The notes below the pieces were generated by a model. It worked only from the letters and a program-made list of their open reading frames with translations, ran no database searches and was not told the DNA's origin. DNA of 64,000 nt from Micromonospora zamorensis (lineage in GTDB: Bacteria; Actinomycetota; Actinomycetes; Mycobacteriales; Micromonosporaceae). Where the stretch lies: contig NZ_LT607755.1 of the NCBI RefSeq assembly GCF_900090275.1, positions 5,828,001 to 5,892,000 of the forward strand, given 5' to 3'. Made by a program: the position numbers and the translations under genes. This document shows, piece by piece, positions 44,316 through 53,072 of this stretch; the first letter of the stretch is position 1; each line of letters opens with the position of its first letter.

Positions 44316-45344
44316 CTAACGGATCGCGGTGCGGGTGAATACGGCGAACTCGGCGATCGCCGTCGCGGCGATGGCCAGCACCAGCGGCCACGGCGAGCCG
44401 ATCACCGCGTACACCAGCAGCAGCACCGGCGCGGCGGCCACGGCGTAGACCGCCAGGGCCATCGCGCGGTCCGAGTGCAGCATGGCGGGCAGGACGGTCC
44501 GGGCCAGCCCGGGCAACCGGGCGGCGAGCTGCCAGACGACGATCCCACCGGTGAGCGCGGCGAGCACCGCCAGCATGCGGGAGAACCCGTCGCTCGCCGA
44601 CGCCGCGACCGCGACCAGCACCGCCGCCACCAGCGACCACCCCGCCCCGTAGAGCACCAGGCGGTGCAGGCCGGACGCGAGGGTTCGCGGCGAGTCGACT
44701 CGGCTCGGGCTGATCGACACCGCGTCCGCCACGTGCGCCAACGCCTCCGACCAGCGGCGCTGCTCCAGACGCATGACACCGACCTCGTGCCCGGCCTCGG
44801 CGAGGCGGGGGTCGAGCCGCAACGCCTCCCGGTAGGCCCGCTCGGCCAGGTCGAACAGGTCCAGCCGGGCGGCGACCAGGCTGAGCACCAGATGGGCCTG
44901 CGGTTCCTCCGGTGCCAGCTCGACCCCGCGCCAGGCCGCGTTCAGCGCCGGCTGCCCGTTGCGGGTGCCGGCCAGGATCGCCGCCGCGCTGCGCTGGGCG
45001 TACGCGTCGGCCGGGCCGAGGGCGAGGATCCGGTCTGCGGTGGCAGCCGACTCGGCGTAGCGCTCCAGATCGGCCAGGGCCATGCCCCGGGCGACCAGCG
45101 GCGGGAGCGCCTCCGGTGCGGCGGCCACGGCCGTGTCCGCGGCGGTGAGCGCCTCGGCCGGACGGTCGGCGGCCAGGTGCACCCGGGCCAGCATGGTGAG
45201 GGCATCCACGTCGTCCGGCTGGAGGGCCAGCCCGTAGGTCAGCTCGCCGGCCGCCTCGTCGTGGCGGCCGAGCTCGGCGAGGAGTTGGGCGCGCTGGACG
45301 TAGCCGTCGGCGGCGGACTGGTCGGGAGCGGGGTCGCTGGACAT
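44316..45344 (-). CDS. tetratricopeptide repeat membrane protein
   Basis: 342 residues. Residues 1-220 form TPR repeats (YVQRAQLLAELGRHDEAAGE, LVLSLVAARLDLFDLAERAY, EALRLDPRLAEAGHEVGVMR). The C-terminus has four or so membrane segments (LYGAGWSLVAAVLVAVAASA, MALAVYAVAAAPVLLLVYAV). The TPR part would face the cytoplasm and bind a partner protein. Start ATG 45344, 10 bases after the ispF stop, so it is probably co-transcribed with ispD-ispF. Function unknown. Confidence 0.82.
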   Translation of the reverse strand: MSSDPAPDQSAADGYVQRAQLLAELGRHDEAAGELTYGLALQPDDVDALTMLARVHLAADRPAEALTAADTAVAAAPEALPPLVARGMALADLERYAESAATADRILALGPADAYAQRSAAAILAGTRNGQPALNAAWRGVELAPEEPQAHLVLSLVAARLDLFDLAERAYREALRLDPRLAEAGHEVGVMRLEQRRWSEALAHVADAVSISPSRVDSPRTLASGLHRLVLYGAGWSLVAAVLVAVAASASDGFSRMLAVLAALTGGIVVWQLAARLPGLARTVLPAMLHSDRAMALAVYAVAAAPVLLLVYAVIGSPWPLVLAIAATAIAEFAVFTRTAIR

Positions 45345-45354
45345 CGCGGCGAGC

Positions 45355-45837
45355 TTAGGCGGCCGGCGCGTCGTACACCAGAGCCACCGCGATGCCGGTG
45401 AGCCCTTCCTCGCGGCCGGTGAAACCGAGCCCGTCGGTGGTCGCGGCGGACAGCGTGACCGGGGCGCCGACGGCGGAGGAGAGCACCTCCTGCGCCTCCG
45501 CACGACGCTTGCCGATCTTGGGGCGGTTGCCGATGACCTGCACGGACACGTTGCCGATCTCCAGGCCGGCGGCCCGCACCCGGCGGGCCGTCTCGGTCAG
45601 CAGCGCCACACCGGATGCACCGGCCCACTCCGGCTCACCCACCCCGAAGACGGCGCCGAGATCACCGAGGCCGGCGGCGGAGAGCAACGCGTTGCAGGCG
45701 GCGTGCGCGACCACGTCGGCGTCCGAGTGCCCGGCGAGGCCGTCCTGGTCGGGCCAGAGCAGCCCGGCCACCCAGCAGGGCCGACCCGGCTCGAACGCGT
45801 GAACGTCGGTGCCGATGGCCACCCGGGGAACGATCAT
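45355..45837 (-). CDS. ispF: 2-C-methyl-D-erythritol 2,4-cyclodiphosphate synthase
   Basis: 160-residue MEP-pathway enzyme making the cyclic diphosphate precursor of isoprenoids. [10 protein letters not shown] carries the zinc-binding Asp and His; [20 protein letters not shown] is the family signature with the third His ligand; [15 protein letters not shown] and [20 protein letters not shown] complete the substrate site. Start ATG 45837, 16 bases after ispD. Product supply matters for the UbiA prenyltransferase gene in this window. Confidence 0.95.
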   Translation of the reverse strand: MIVPRVAIGTDVHAFEPGRPCWVAGLLWPDQDGLAGHSDADVVAHAACNALLSAAGLGDLGAVFGVGEPEWAGASGVALLTETARRVRAAGLEIGNVSVQVIGNRPKIGKRRAEAQEVLSSAVGAPVTLSAATTDGLGFTGREEGLTGIAVALVYDAPAA

Positions 45838-45853
45838 GAACAGAGCGTACGCG

Positions 45854-46549
45854 TCAACCGCCGGCGGCAAGCAGATGCTCCGCCAGAGCCAGGTCGAACG
45901 GTCGGGTGATTTTCACTGCGTACTCCGAGCCCGGCACGCAGCTCACCGTCACGCCCTGCTTCTCGACGAGACCGGCGTCGTCGGTGAGGGAGTCACCGGC
46001 TGCGGCGTGCGCGGCGCTGAGCACCGCCCGGCGGAAACCCTGCGGGGTCTGCACCGCGCGCAGGGCGGAACGGTCGACGGTGCCGAGCACCACCTCGCCG
46101 GCGCTGACCTCCTTGATCGTGTCGACGACCGGCAGGACCGGGATCACCGCGTCACGCCCGCCACGGACTGCCGCGGCGACGGATTCGACCAGCTCGGGCG
46201 GCGTGAGCGCGCGGGCGGCGTCGTGCACCAGGATGATCGTCGGGCCAGCGGGCACCGCGGCCAGCGCGGCGGCCACCGACGCCTGTCGCTCCGCGCCGCC
46301 GGCCACCACGATCACCGGCGCGACCGGGGCCAGCAGGTCACGGACGGCCGCCACCTCGGCGACCGGCGCGGCCACCACGATCGTGTGCACCGACGGTGCG
46401 GCGGCCAGCCGTCGCACGGCGTGCACGAGGAGCGGCTCGCCGCCGAGCAGGCGAAGCGCCTTGGGTCGGCCGGGGCCGAGACGTACGCCGGCACCCGCCG
46501 CAGGCACGAGGACCGCGACGTCACCGCGCGGATTGAGCTGCGCGGTCAC
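45854..46549 (-). CDS. ispD: 2-C-methyl-D-erythritol 4-phosphate cytidylyltransferase
   Basis: 231-residue MEP-pathway enzyme coupling CTP to methylerythritol phosphate. Nucleotide-binding [50 protein letters not shown]; and [20 protein letters not shown] with the typical QTPQGF. GTG 46549 is the start. It lies between carD and ispF on the same strand, a conserved actinobacterial order. Confidence 0.95.
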   Translation of the reverse strand: MTAQLNPRGDVAVLVPAAGAGVRLGPGRPKALRLLGGEPLLVHAVRRLAAAPSVHTIVVAAPVAEVAAVRDLLAPVAPVIVVAGGAERQASVAAALAAVPAGPTIILVHDAARALTPPELVESVAAAVRGGRDAVIPVLPVVDTIKEVSAGEVVLGTVDRSALRAVQTPQGFRRAVLSAAHAAAGDSLTDDAGLVEKQGVTVSCVPGSEYAVKITRPFDLALAEHLLAAGG

Positions 46550-46605
46550 GTCACGGTCCTCGGTGGTTTCTTTGCTACGAAGTGGGTACGACGATGCTGT
46601 GCGGA

Positions 46606-47091
46606 CTAGGCCTCGGTGAGGACCTTGTCGAGCAGCGTCTCCGCCTCGTCCTTGGTGCTCTTCTCAGCCAGCGCGACCTCACCGACGAGAATGTCGCGGG
46701 CCTTGGCCAGCATCCGCTTCTCACCAGCGGAAAGGCCCCGCTCCCGCTCCCGGCGCCACAGGTCGCGAACGACCTCGGCGACCTTCAGCGGGTTGCCGGA
46801 GGCCAGCTTTTCCAGGTTGGCCTTGTAACGCCGCGACCAGTTGGTCGGCTCCTCGGTGTGCGGAGCCCGGAGAACGTCGAAGACCTTGCCCAGGCCCTCT
46901 TCGCCGACCACCTCGCGCACACCCACGATCTCGGCATTCTCGGCGGGCACCCGGACCGTCAGGTCACCCTGCGCGACCCTCAGGACGAGGTATTTCTTAG
47001 GCTCGCCCTTGATGATCCGAGTCTCGATTGCCTCGATGAGTGCGGCCCCGTGGTGGGGGTAAACAACGGTCTCGCCGACACTGAAAACCAT
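46606..47091 (-). CDS. carD: CarD-family transcription factor
   Basis: 161-residue RNA polymerase-binding protein. The N-terminal RNAP-interacting Tudor-like domain ([38 protein letters not shown]) binds the beta subunit. The C-terminal helical DNA-binding domain includes [20 protein letters not shown] with the conserved Trp that stabilises the open promoter complex, as known for mycobacterial CarD. It is essential in relatives and tunes rRNA and stress transcription. ATG 47091. First gene of the carD-ispD-ispF run. Confidence 0.96.
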   Translation of the reverse strand: MVFSVGETVVYPHHGAALIEAIETRIIKGEPKKYLVLRVAQGDLTVRVPAENAEIVGVREVVGEEGLGKVFDVLRAPHTEEPTNWSRRYKANLEKLASGNPLKVAEVVRDLWRRERERGLSAGEKRMLAKARDILVGEVALAEKSTKDEAETLLDKVLTEA

Positions 47092-47419
47092 AGGTTCGAA
47101 ACCCCTTTCGCTGTGTCTAGGGTAACACGGTCAGGCACTGATGTCTCTCCGATGTCCTGACCATTGGCGCAGCTCAGGGGCCCTGTGAGAGGTCTTGCTT
47201 CAGCTTGACAGGCGGTCAAACCAATGGTTCGAACACGCTCCGTAACGAACGAATGACTGCCCGGTACGGGTGAACGGAACGTCGAGATCAAGGGCTACGC
47301 GCTCCTCCCATGGTAGCCCGGCCAGCGGGACTGCGCCCAGGTGTAGCGGGAGGAGCCCCTGGTGCGCGACCCTTGAGACCGAGCCGCACTCCGCTCTCGA
47401 GACGCTTCCAGGAGGTCCG
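47092..47419. other. divergent intergenic region upstream of carD
   Basis: No gene or structured RNA is recognised. TTACCCTAG near 47121-47130 on the minus strand could serve as a -10 for carD, and TTGACA at 47205-47210 on the plus strand resembles a -35; neither could be paired confidently. Confidence 0.4.
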
Positions 47420-48106
47420 ATGGGCAAGCCGGACGCAGAGGGCCACGGGCCGACCGACGGCCTGCCCGGCCTGCCGCCCGAGTGGGGCCGGGTCGTGGTT
47501 CCCGACGACGCCTCCGCGCTCGCCGCCGAGGCCGCCCAGATCCGCCGTGAACTCCGCAGGGCCACCGGCCTGCCCCGCAGCCGCGCTCTGGGCCTACCGC
47601 TGCTGGTCCTGCTGGTGGCGGTCCTCACCACGTTGACCGGGCTGGTCGCGGTCACCTGGCCACGCGCCAGCCGCAGCGACCGTCCGACCCCGGCTCCCTA
47701 CTCGCCACCCGCGACCCTCGCCGGGCGGGCCCTGCCCGCACTGGACCTGGTCGACGCGGGCCAGGCACCGGTGCCACTGCGCGGCCTGCTGCCCGCCATG
47801 ATCATCCTGCTGGACGGCTGCCCCTGCCCGGACCGCGTCGCCGACGCCCTGACGGCTGCGCCCGCCGGGGTCTCCGTGGTGACCGTCAGCGGCGGCCGGA
47901 CGGCGCCAGCTCCACCGACCAACCGACCGCAGGTCCGGGCGCTGGCCGACCCCGCCGGAGGGCTGCGCTCGTTCCTGGGCCAACCGGCCCGCCCCGGCGT
48001 CGCCACCGCCCTGCTGGTCGACCGCGCCGGCACGGTGGCCCTGGTGCTGCCCGACCTGGGGCCGGTGGACACCTACCGAGGTGAGCTGACCGCCCTCGGC
48101 GCCTGA
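47420..48106 (+). CDS. membrane-anchored thioredoxin-fold-like protein
   Basis: 228 residues: a cytoplasmic N-terminus, one membrane segment (ALGLPLLVLLVAVLTTLTGL), then an extracytoplasmic domain. That domain, LPALDLVDAGQAPVPLRGLL, MIILLDGCPCPDRVADALTA, VRALADPAGGLRSFLGQ and ATALLVDRAGTVALVLPDLG, follows the strand order of a peroxiredoxin/thioredoxin fold, with a CPC pair in place of CxxC. Redox activity is uncertain. ATG 47420 has GGAGG upstream. Divergent from carD. Confidence 0.7.
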   Translation: MGKPDAEGHGPTDGLPGLPPEWGRVVVPDDASALAAEAAQIRRELRRATGLPRSRALGLPLLVLLVAVLTTLTGLVAVTWPRASRSDRPTPAPYSPPATLAGRALPALDLVDAGQAPVPLRGLLPAMIILLDGCPCPDRVADALTAAPAGVSVVTVSGGRTAPAPPTNRPQVRALADPAGGLRSFLGQPARPGVATALLVDRAGTVALVLPDLGPVDTYRGELTALGA

Positions 48107-48136
48107 GCGCAGCTCGGCGCCTGGGCGGGCCTAGTC

Positions 48137-48202
48137 GCGGCTCACCGCCTGAGCGGCCTGAGCGCGGCTCACCGCCTGAGCGGCCCGGTCGCGGCTCAGC
48201 GC
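48137..48202 (+). repeat. 27-bp-spaced tandem repeats, non-coding
   Basis: The block starting GCGGCTCACCGCCTGAGCGG occurs at 48137 and 48164, with a third partial copy at 48191. It lies between the convergent ends of the genes at 47420 and 48243. It is internally palindromic, so it may also act as a terminator. Confidence 0.65.
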
Positions 48203-48242
48203 ATGAGGGCCGGCGCGACGCGCCCGAGCGCAGCCTGGGGGC

Positions 48243-48887
48243 CTAGCGGGGCAGGAGGACGAGCTGCGCCTGCACGTCGATCTCCCGCTCACCCGTCGCC
48301 GACAGCGACACCCGGAACGGCCTGCCGTGCGCCAGCACCTCGGCGCTGGCGACCGTGCCGTCGCAGTCGATCTCGGACGGCCCGGCGAGCCCGGCCCCGG
48401 AGACGCTCACCAGCATGGCGCCCGGCCTGGTGCACCGGTATTGCAGGAGGTGACGGCCACTGTCGCCCGCTGCCTGCCGGACCACACTCTGCCCCGGAGC
48501 GAGTGTCGCCCGCTCCTGCCAAACGGTGTCGCGGAACGAGGGCAGATCATCCCCGAAGAAGAAGGCAGCGAGATTGCCGTCGATGTCGACGATCTTGCCG
48601 GTCTCCGGGTCGATCTCCGTCCGTACGCCCTCCGGGATGCTGACGACCTCGCCGCTCGCGTCCACCCGCATCGTCAGCCGTTCACCGGGCACCCCGGTGA
48701 CCAGGGCGCGTTCCAGCGCCGTGCTCACACTCGGCCCGGTGGACGGGACGGTCTCCGAAGGAGCAGCCGACCTGGCCGTCGAGGCGGGCGCGGTGGCCTG
48801 CCACCACCAGCCACCAACGGCCAGCACGGCCACCGCGGCACCCACCAGGACGCCCGAGCGCAGTCGGTCGTCCGCCGTCGTATCCAT
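48243..48887 (-). CDS. membrane-anchored hypothetical protein
   Basis: 214 residues: a short cytoplasmic N-terminus, one membrane segment (SGVLVGAAVAVLAVGGWWWQ), a Ser/Thr/Pro linker, and a beta-rich extracytoplasmic domain with two Cys (QYRCTRPG, SEIDCDGTVA). No family is recognised. ATG 48887. It precedes the type III PKS cluster on the same strand but lies downstream of it in transcription by about 30 bases, so read-through is possible. Confidence 0.7.
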   Translation of the reverse strand: MDTTADDRLRSGVLVGAAVAVLAVGGWWWQATAPASTARSAAPSETVPSTGPSVSTALERALVTGVPGERLTMRVDASGEVVSIPEGVRTEIDPETGKIVDIDGNLAAFFFGDDLPSFRDTVWQERATLAPGQSVVRQAAGDSGRHLLQYRCTRPGAMLVSVSGAGLAGPSEIDCDGTVASAEVLAHGRPFRVSLSATGEREIDVQAQLVLLPR

Positions 48888-48919
48888 CCAGCGAGCGTAC
48901 CGGCCGGAGGAGGAGGTGA

Positions 48920-49978
48920 TCAGTCCTGTCGATCGAGCAGGGCGGCGTACAGGGTGAGGCCGGGACCGAACGCCAACATGACGACACGTCGAGCCGCAGG
49001 AGTCGCACGGCCCAGCCGATCCAGGATCAGCAGCACGGTCGGGGACGAGCAGTTGCCATGCTCATCGAGCGTCGCCCGGGACGCCGCCAGACCCTGCGGC
49101 GGCAACGCCAACTCGCGCTCCACCACGTTGAGGATCCGCGGCCCGCCCGGATGCACCGCCCAGCCGTCCACCTCGGAACTGGTGAGGCCGTGCCGGGCCA
49201 GCAGGTCGTCGACCAGCGCACGGACGTGCCTCGACAGCACCTGCGGCACCTTCGGCGACAGCCCCATCCGGAAACCGGCGTCGGTGACGTCCCAGGTCAT
49301 GTGGTCCGCTGTCGAGGTGTCGGTGACGGACGTGACCTCGCGCAACGCGTACCCCGGGCCGCTCGGCGTGACCACGGCGGCGACCGCCGCATCCGAGAAG
49401 AGCGCGTGGGAGACGATCTGCTGGGTGTCCACCCTGGCACTCGACGGCTGGATGTGCAGGCTGGTCAGCTCCGCGCAGAGCAGCAGCGCCGGTCGTCCTC
49501 GCGCGGTGACGAAGTCACTCGCCGCACCGAGGCCCGGCATCGCCGCGTAACAGCCCATGTGGCCGATGAACATCCGCTGGGTGTCCGCGGCCATGCCGAG
49601 GTCCCGGGCGAGCAGAATGTCCAGCCCCGGGGTGGCGTAGCCCGTGCAGGAGCAGACGATGAACAGCCCGATGTCGCTGGCGTCCAAGCCGGCTGCGGTC
49701 AACGCGCGGCCCACCGCCTCCTTGCCCAGCGGCAGCGCCTCGACCTGATAGCGACGCATCCGGCGCTCGGTCGGCCAGTCCGACACGTCCTCCAACAGCG
49801 GGTTGACCGCAGCCTGACGCCGGGTCACCCCGGAGTGCGCGAAGATCCGCTGGGCCAACGACCTGGTGGTGCCGGTGAAGTGCCGGGAGAAGTAGCCCTC
49901 CCACAACTCGTCCTGCGAAGCGGACGGCGGCTGTGCAATCCCGAGCCCCGCGATCACTGGTACGGACACGATCCCCAC
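48920..49978 (-). CDS. type III polyketide synthase
   Basis: 352-residue chalcone/stilbene-synthase-like homodimeric enzyme. The catalytic triad is visible: Cys143 in FIGHMGCYAAMPGLGA, His276 in GWAVHPGGPRIL, Asn309 in DEHGNCSSP. GFGPG-type C-terminal loop LAFGPGLTLYAALL. It should condense malonyl-CoA units on an acyl starter to give an alkylresorcinol, pyrone or related phenol. GTG 49978 start. The next genes upstream on this strand are an acyl-CoA dehydrogenase-like flavoprotein and a methyltransferase, with a UbiA prenyltransferase divergent: a compact biosynthetic cluster. Confidence 0.94.
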   Translation of the reverse strand: MGIVSVPVIAGLGIAQPPSASQDELWEGYFSRHFTGTTRSLAQRIFAHSGVTRRQAAVNPLLEDVSDWPTERRMRRYQVEALPLGKEAVGRALTAAGLDASDIGLFIVCSCTGYATPGLDILLARDLGMAADTQRMFIGHMGCYAAMPGLGAASDFVTARGRPALLLCAELTSLHIQPSSARVDTQQIVSHALFSDAAVAAVVTPSGPGYALREVTSVTDTSTADHMTWDVTDAGFRMGLSPKVPQVLSRHVRALVDDLLARHGLTSSEVDGWAVHPGGPRILNVVERELALPPQGLAASRATLDEHGNCSSPTVLLILDRLGRATPAARRVVMLAFGPGLTLYAALLDRQD

Positions 49979-50063
49979 CTCTCGTCAAATGCTGTCCTCC
50001 CCCTGGCCGTCCCACCAGCCGCCTCGGCTGGCCTATCCTGCGTGCGAGCCCCGCAGGGCCGGC

Positions 50064-51230
50064 TCACCAACGCGGTGCCGATCCGTCGCGGTCCGGGTCG
50101 CCGCCCAGGGCGGCGATGCCCAGCCAGTCGGCGCAGACATCCGAGGTGGCCGGGTGCAGCGAGCCGCAGCGGGCATCGCGGTAGAGCCGCTCCAACGGAT
50201 GACCACGTCGGGTCGCCGAGGTGCCCGCCGCCTCCAACACCGACGCCGCGACCTCGGCGGCCGTGGTGCCGGCGAGCAGCTTCGCCCGCCACACCCAACG
50301 GTTGGTCTCCTCGTCGCCCGGCGCCTCGTCCACCCGACGGGCCGCCTCGGCGACCACCAGCTGGGCGGCCGCCGTGGCCGCGTCCGCCCGGCCCAGTCGG
50401 GCCCGCACCGCCGGCAGACCGGCCAGGTTGCGGGCGTTGAGGTGCTCGGCCGCCGCGTCGATCGCCGCCCGGGCCACCCCCACGTACACCGCCGCGTAGC
50501 TGGCGACCAGCCAGTGCGGCATCAGTTGGGCGACCACCAGCGCCAGCCCTTCCACACCACCGAGCAGCCGGTCCGCCGGAACCGTCACGTCCAGGTGCAG
50601 GTCGTGCGAGGAGGTGGCGCGCATGCCGAGCGCATCCCAGGTCGGCTCCACTGTCAACCCGTCACCGGCCGGCACCAGGAACTGCGAGACCACCGACTGG
50701 TCGGCCGCGCTGCGCGCCGCCACCAGGTAACCGTCGGCATGCCCGGCGCCGGAGCAGAAGGTCTTGCTGCCCTTGAGATGCCAACCCGCGTCGGTCGCCT
50801 CGTACGCCGTGGTCAGCTGGGACAGCCGGGCACCGGCGCCACGCTCGCTCATCGCGACCGCGTACCAGGAGCCCTGAGCCGCAGCGGTGAGCAGCCGGTC
50901 CCGGGCGACCAGCGCCTCGTCCGGCACACCCAACGCCTCGGCCAACTCCTCGGTGACCGCGCCCAGGGCACCGGTCACCGAGGCGTGCATGTTGAACACC
51001 AGGGCCGTCGCGCCGTTGCCTCGGGCAAGCTCAGTGGCCACCGCGGCGTACTCGGCGAAGCTGGCCTCCATGCCGCCCAGTGCCCGGGGCACCATCAAAC
51101 CGAAAAGGCCAGCCTCCCGCAGGTCACGGAAGTCCTCGACGGGGAAGGAACCGTCCCGGTCATGGTCCGCCGCACGCGCGGCGAACCGCGGCGCCAACCG
51201 GCGGGCCGCCTCAAGCGCCTGCACCGTCAT
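50064..51230 (-). CDS. acyl-CoA dehydrogenase-like flavoprotein
   Basis: 388 residues with the acyl-CoA dehydrogenase fold: FPVEDFRDLREAGLFGLMVP in the N-terminal helical domain, SWYAVAMSERGAGARLS and GWHLKGSKTFCSGAGHADGY in the middle beta domain, and PLERLYRDARCGSLHPATSD at the C-terminus. No clear catalytic Glu was identified. In this setting it may act as a flavin monooxygenase of the same fold (hydroxylating the phenol) rather than in beta-oxidation; that is inference. ATG 51230 follows GAGGAGACGAT. It lies between the PKS and methyltransferase genes, same strand. Confidence 0.86.
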   Translation of the reverse strand: MTVQALEAARRLAPRFAARAADHDRDGSFPVEDFRDLREAGLFGLMVPRALGGMEASFAEYAAVATELARGNGATALVFNMHASVTGALGAVTEELAEALGVPDEALVARDRLLTAAAQGSWYAVAMSERGAGARLSQLTTAYEATDAGWHLKGSKTFCSGAGHADGYLVAARSAADQSVVSQFLVPAGDGLTVEPTWDALGMRATSSHDLHLDVTVPADRLLGGVEGLALVVAQLMPHWLVASYAAVYVGVARAAIDAAAEHLNARNLAGLPAVRARLGRADAATAAAQLVVAEAARRVDEAPGDEETNRWVWRAKLLAGTTAAEVAASVLEAAGTSATRRGHPLERLYRDARCGSLHPATSDVCADWLGIAALGGDPDRDGSAPRW

Positions 51231-51272
51231 ATCGTCTCCTCCTCGGCGTCCCATACCCCCGCCAGGCCCGGA

Positions 51273-52046
51273 CTATCCTTTGCGGACCCCCCGGCCCTGG
51301 TAGAGCACGGCGGTGGACCGGGTCGGCACGATGCGTGGCGCGCGGCCCGTGGACGTCGCACCGGACGTCCGGGTCGCGCGGGCCCGGCGTAGCAACCAGG
51401 CAAGCATGCCCCCGACCTGCGGACGGATGCCTCGCAGCCGCAGGTCGACACCGTGCCGGGCACACTCGGCCACCAGTGCCCGGGCGTCCACGAACAACCG
51501 TGGATCGTGGATGCCGCGTGGCACGGTCGGCAGCCGCTCGGCGATCCGTACCGCGACGAGCCGGGCCAGCGCCGTGTCGTTCAGGGTGTCCAACACCAGC
51601 AGACCGCCCGGACGCAGCAGACGGCACGCCTCGGCCACCGCACTCGGCCAGGCCGGCACATGCTCCAGCAACTCACCTGCGGAGACCACGTCGGCGCAAC
51701 CGCTCGGCAGCGGGACGGCGGTGACGTCGCCCTGGACCACGCGCACCCCGTGCTCGGCCGCCTGGACCAGCGCCGAGCGGGTCAGATCCACCCCGACGTG
51801 GCGGTAACCCTTGCCGGCCAGGTGCGGCGCGAGCAGACCGGCGCCGCAACCCAGATCGACCAGCAGCGCGCCCGGACGGGTGGCCGGCGGCACCAGCGCC
51901 GCCCGTGCCTCCGCCAGCCAGTGCAGCATCGCGAACGCGCCATCGGGCCGCCACCACTCACCGGCCAGGTCGTCGTACTGGCGCGGATCGTTACGCGGCA
52001 GCACCCGGGGGCCGGTGGACGCCGCGGACGCAGCCACGTCTCGCAT
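51273..52046 (-). CDS. SAM-dependent methyltransferase (UbiG-like)
   Basis: 257-residue class I methyltransferase. Motif I ALLVDLGCGAGLLAPHLAGK; the acidic end of strand 2 in YRHVGVDLTRSALVQAAEHG; GDVTAVPLPSGCADVVSAGE then LLEHVPAW; motif LLRPGGLLVLDTLN. It resembles O-methyltransferases of ubiquinone synthesis (UbiG) and would methylate a hydroxyl on the polyketide ring. ATG 52046, 46 bases from the divergent UbiA gene, so both promoters share a tiny region. Confidence 0.9.
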   Translation of the reverse strand: MRDVAASAASTGPRVLPRNDPRQYDDLAGEWWRPDGAFAMLHWLAEARAALVPPATRPGALLVDLGCGAGLLAPHLAGKGYRHVGVDLTRSALVQAAEHGVRVVQGDVTAVPLPSGCADVVSAGELLEHVPAWPSAVAEACRLLRPGGLLVLDTLNDTALARLVAVRIAERLPTVPRGIHDPRLFVDARALVAECARHGVDLRLRGIRPQVGGMLAWLLRRARATRTSGATSTGRAPRIVPTRSTAVLYQGRGVRKG

Positions 52047-52092
52047 GGCACCGAGCGTGGCACGACTGCTCGGTAACGACCAGACTTCCCTT

Positions 52093-52932
52093 ATGTCGTC
52101 GAGGGTGTTAGGGCTGGTCAGAGCGAGCCATCCGGAACCGGCCGCAGCGGTGACCGCGGTTTCCGGCCTGCTGGCCTGGGGAGTGGGTCATCGGCCGACC
52201 GGAATCGTGTCCGTCGTGCTCGCCGTTCTTGCCAGCCAGCTCGCCGTCGGCTGGACCAACGACGCGCTGGACGCCGAGCGGGACGCCACTGTGGGACGTA
52301 CCGACAAACCGGTCGCCGCCGGCGCTGTCGGTCGGCGCACCACGGCCTGGGCCGCGGCGGTGGCCGCGGTGGCCTGTCCGTTGCTGGCGCTGACCACGAA
52401 CCCCACCGCGGCGTTCTGGTTGACCGTCGCACTGGTCTCGGCGCTGCTCTACGACTGGCCGCTCAAGGCCACCGCGTTCTCGGTGCTGCCGTACGCCGTC
52501 TCGTTCGGCGCGCTGCCCGCCTTCGTGGTGCTGGCGCTGCCCGGTCAGCCGACCCCACCCGCCTGGCTGCTGGTCGCGGCGGCCTGCCTGGGGGCCGGGG
52601 CGCACTTCGCCAACGTGCTGCCCGACCTGGCCGACGACGCACGGACCGGGGTGCGCGGCCTGCCGCACCGGCTGGGCGCCGCCGGCAGCCGGATCGCGGC
52701 GGCCGGCCTGCTCCTCGCGGCGACCGCGGCCCTGGTCCTCGGGCCACCCGGGCCGCCGTCGGCGATCGGGGTGGCGGCGGTCGTCACGGCCGCCGTGGTG
52801 CCACCGCTGAGCTGGTACGCCGGGCGCTCGGCGGTCCGGGCCGGCCGGCGGCCGGTGTCGGCCTTCCGGGCGGTGATGCTGGTGGCCCTCATCGACGTGG
52901 TCCTGCTGGTCGCGAGCGGTCGGGTGGTGTGA
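52093..52932 (+). CDS. UbiA-family prenyltransferase
   Basis: 279-residue integral membrane prenyltransferase. The first Asp-rich motif is NDALDAERDATVGRTDKP and the second is LPDLADDARTGVRGLPHRLG, the two Mg-diphosphate sites of the family; about eight membrane segments lie between and after. It would attach an isoprenoid chain (probably short, geranyl-type) to an aromatic acceptor, here likely the methylated polyketide phenol. ATG 52093 chosen at the first residue before the membrane core; the longer frame is antisense to the methyltransferase gene. Confidence 0.93.
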   Translation: MSSRVLGLVRASHPEPAAAVTAVSGLLAWGVGHRPTGIVSVVLAVLASQLAVGWTNDALDAERDATVGRTDKPVAAGAVGRRTTAWAAAVAAVACPLLALTTNPTAAFWLTVALVSALLYDWPLKATAFSVLPYAVSFGALPAFVVLALPGQPTPPAWLLVAAACLGAGAHFANVLPDLADDARTGVRGLPHRLGAAGSRIAAAGLLLAATAALVLGPPGPPSAIGVAAVVTAAVVPPLSWYAGRSAVRAGRRPVSAFRAVMLVALIDVVLLVASGRVV

Positions 52933-53072
52933 ACGGCACCCGGGCAGGTGGCATTGCCGGGTCCGCGTGCGGGCCTCGATCAGTCCCAACTACCCTGGAG
53001 CGCGGTCTGCGCGGGTATGGCCACCGTGCCCGGCGTGCGGCCCGGGTGGGGATTGTGACGAGGAGGACCGAC

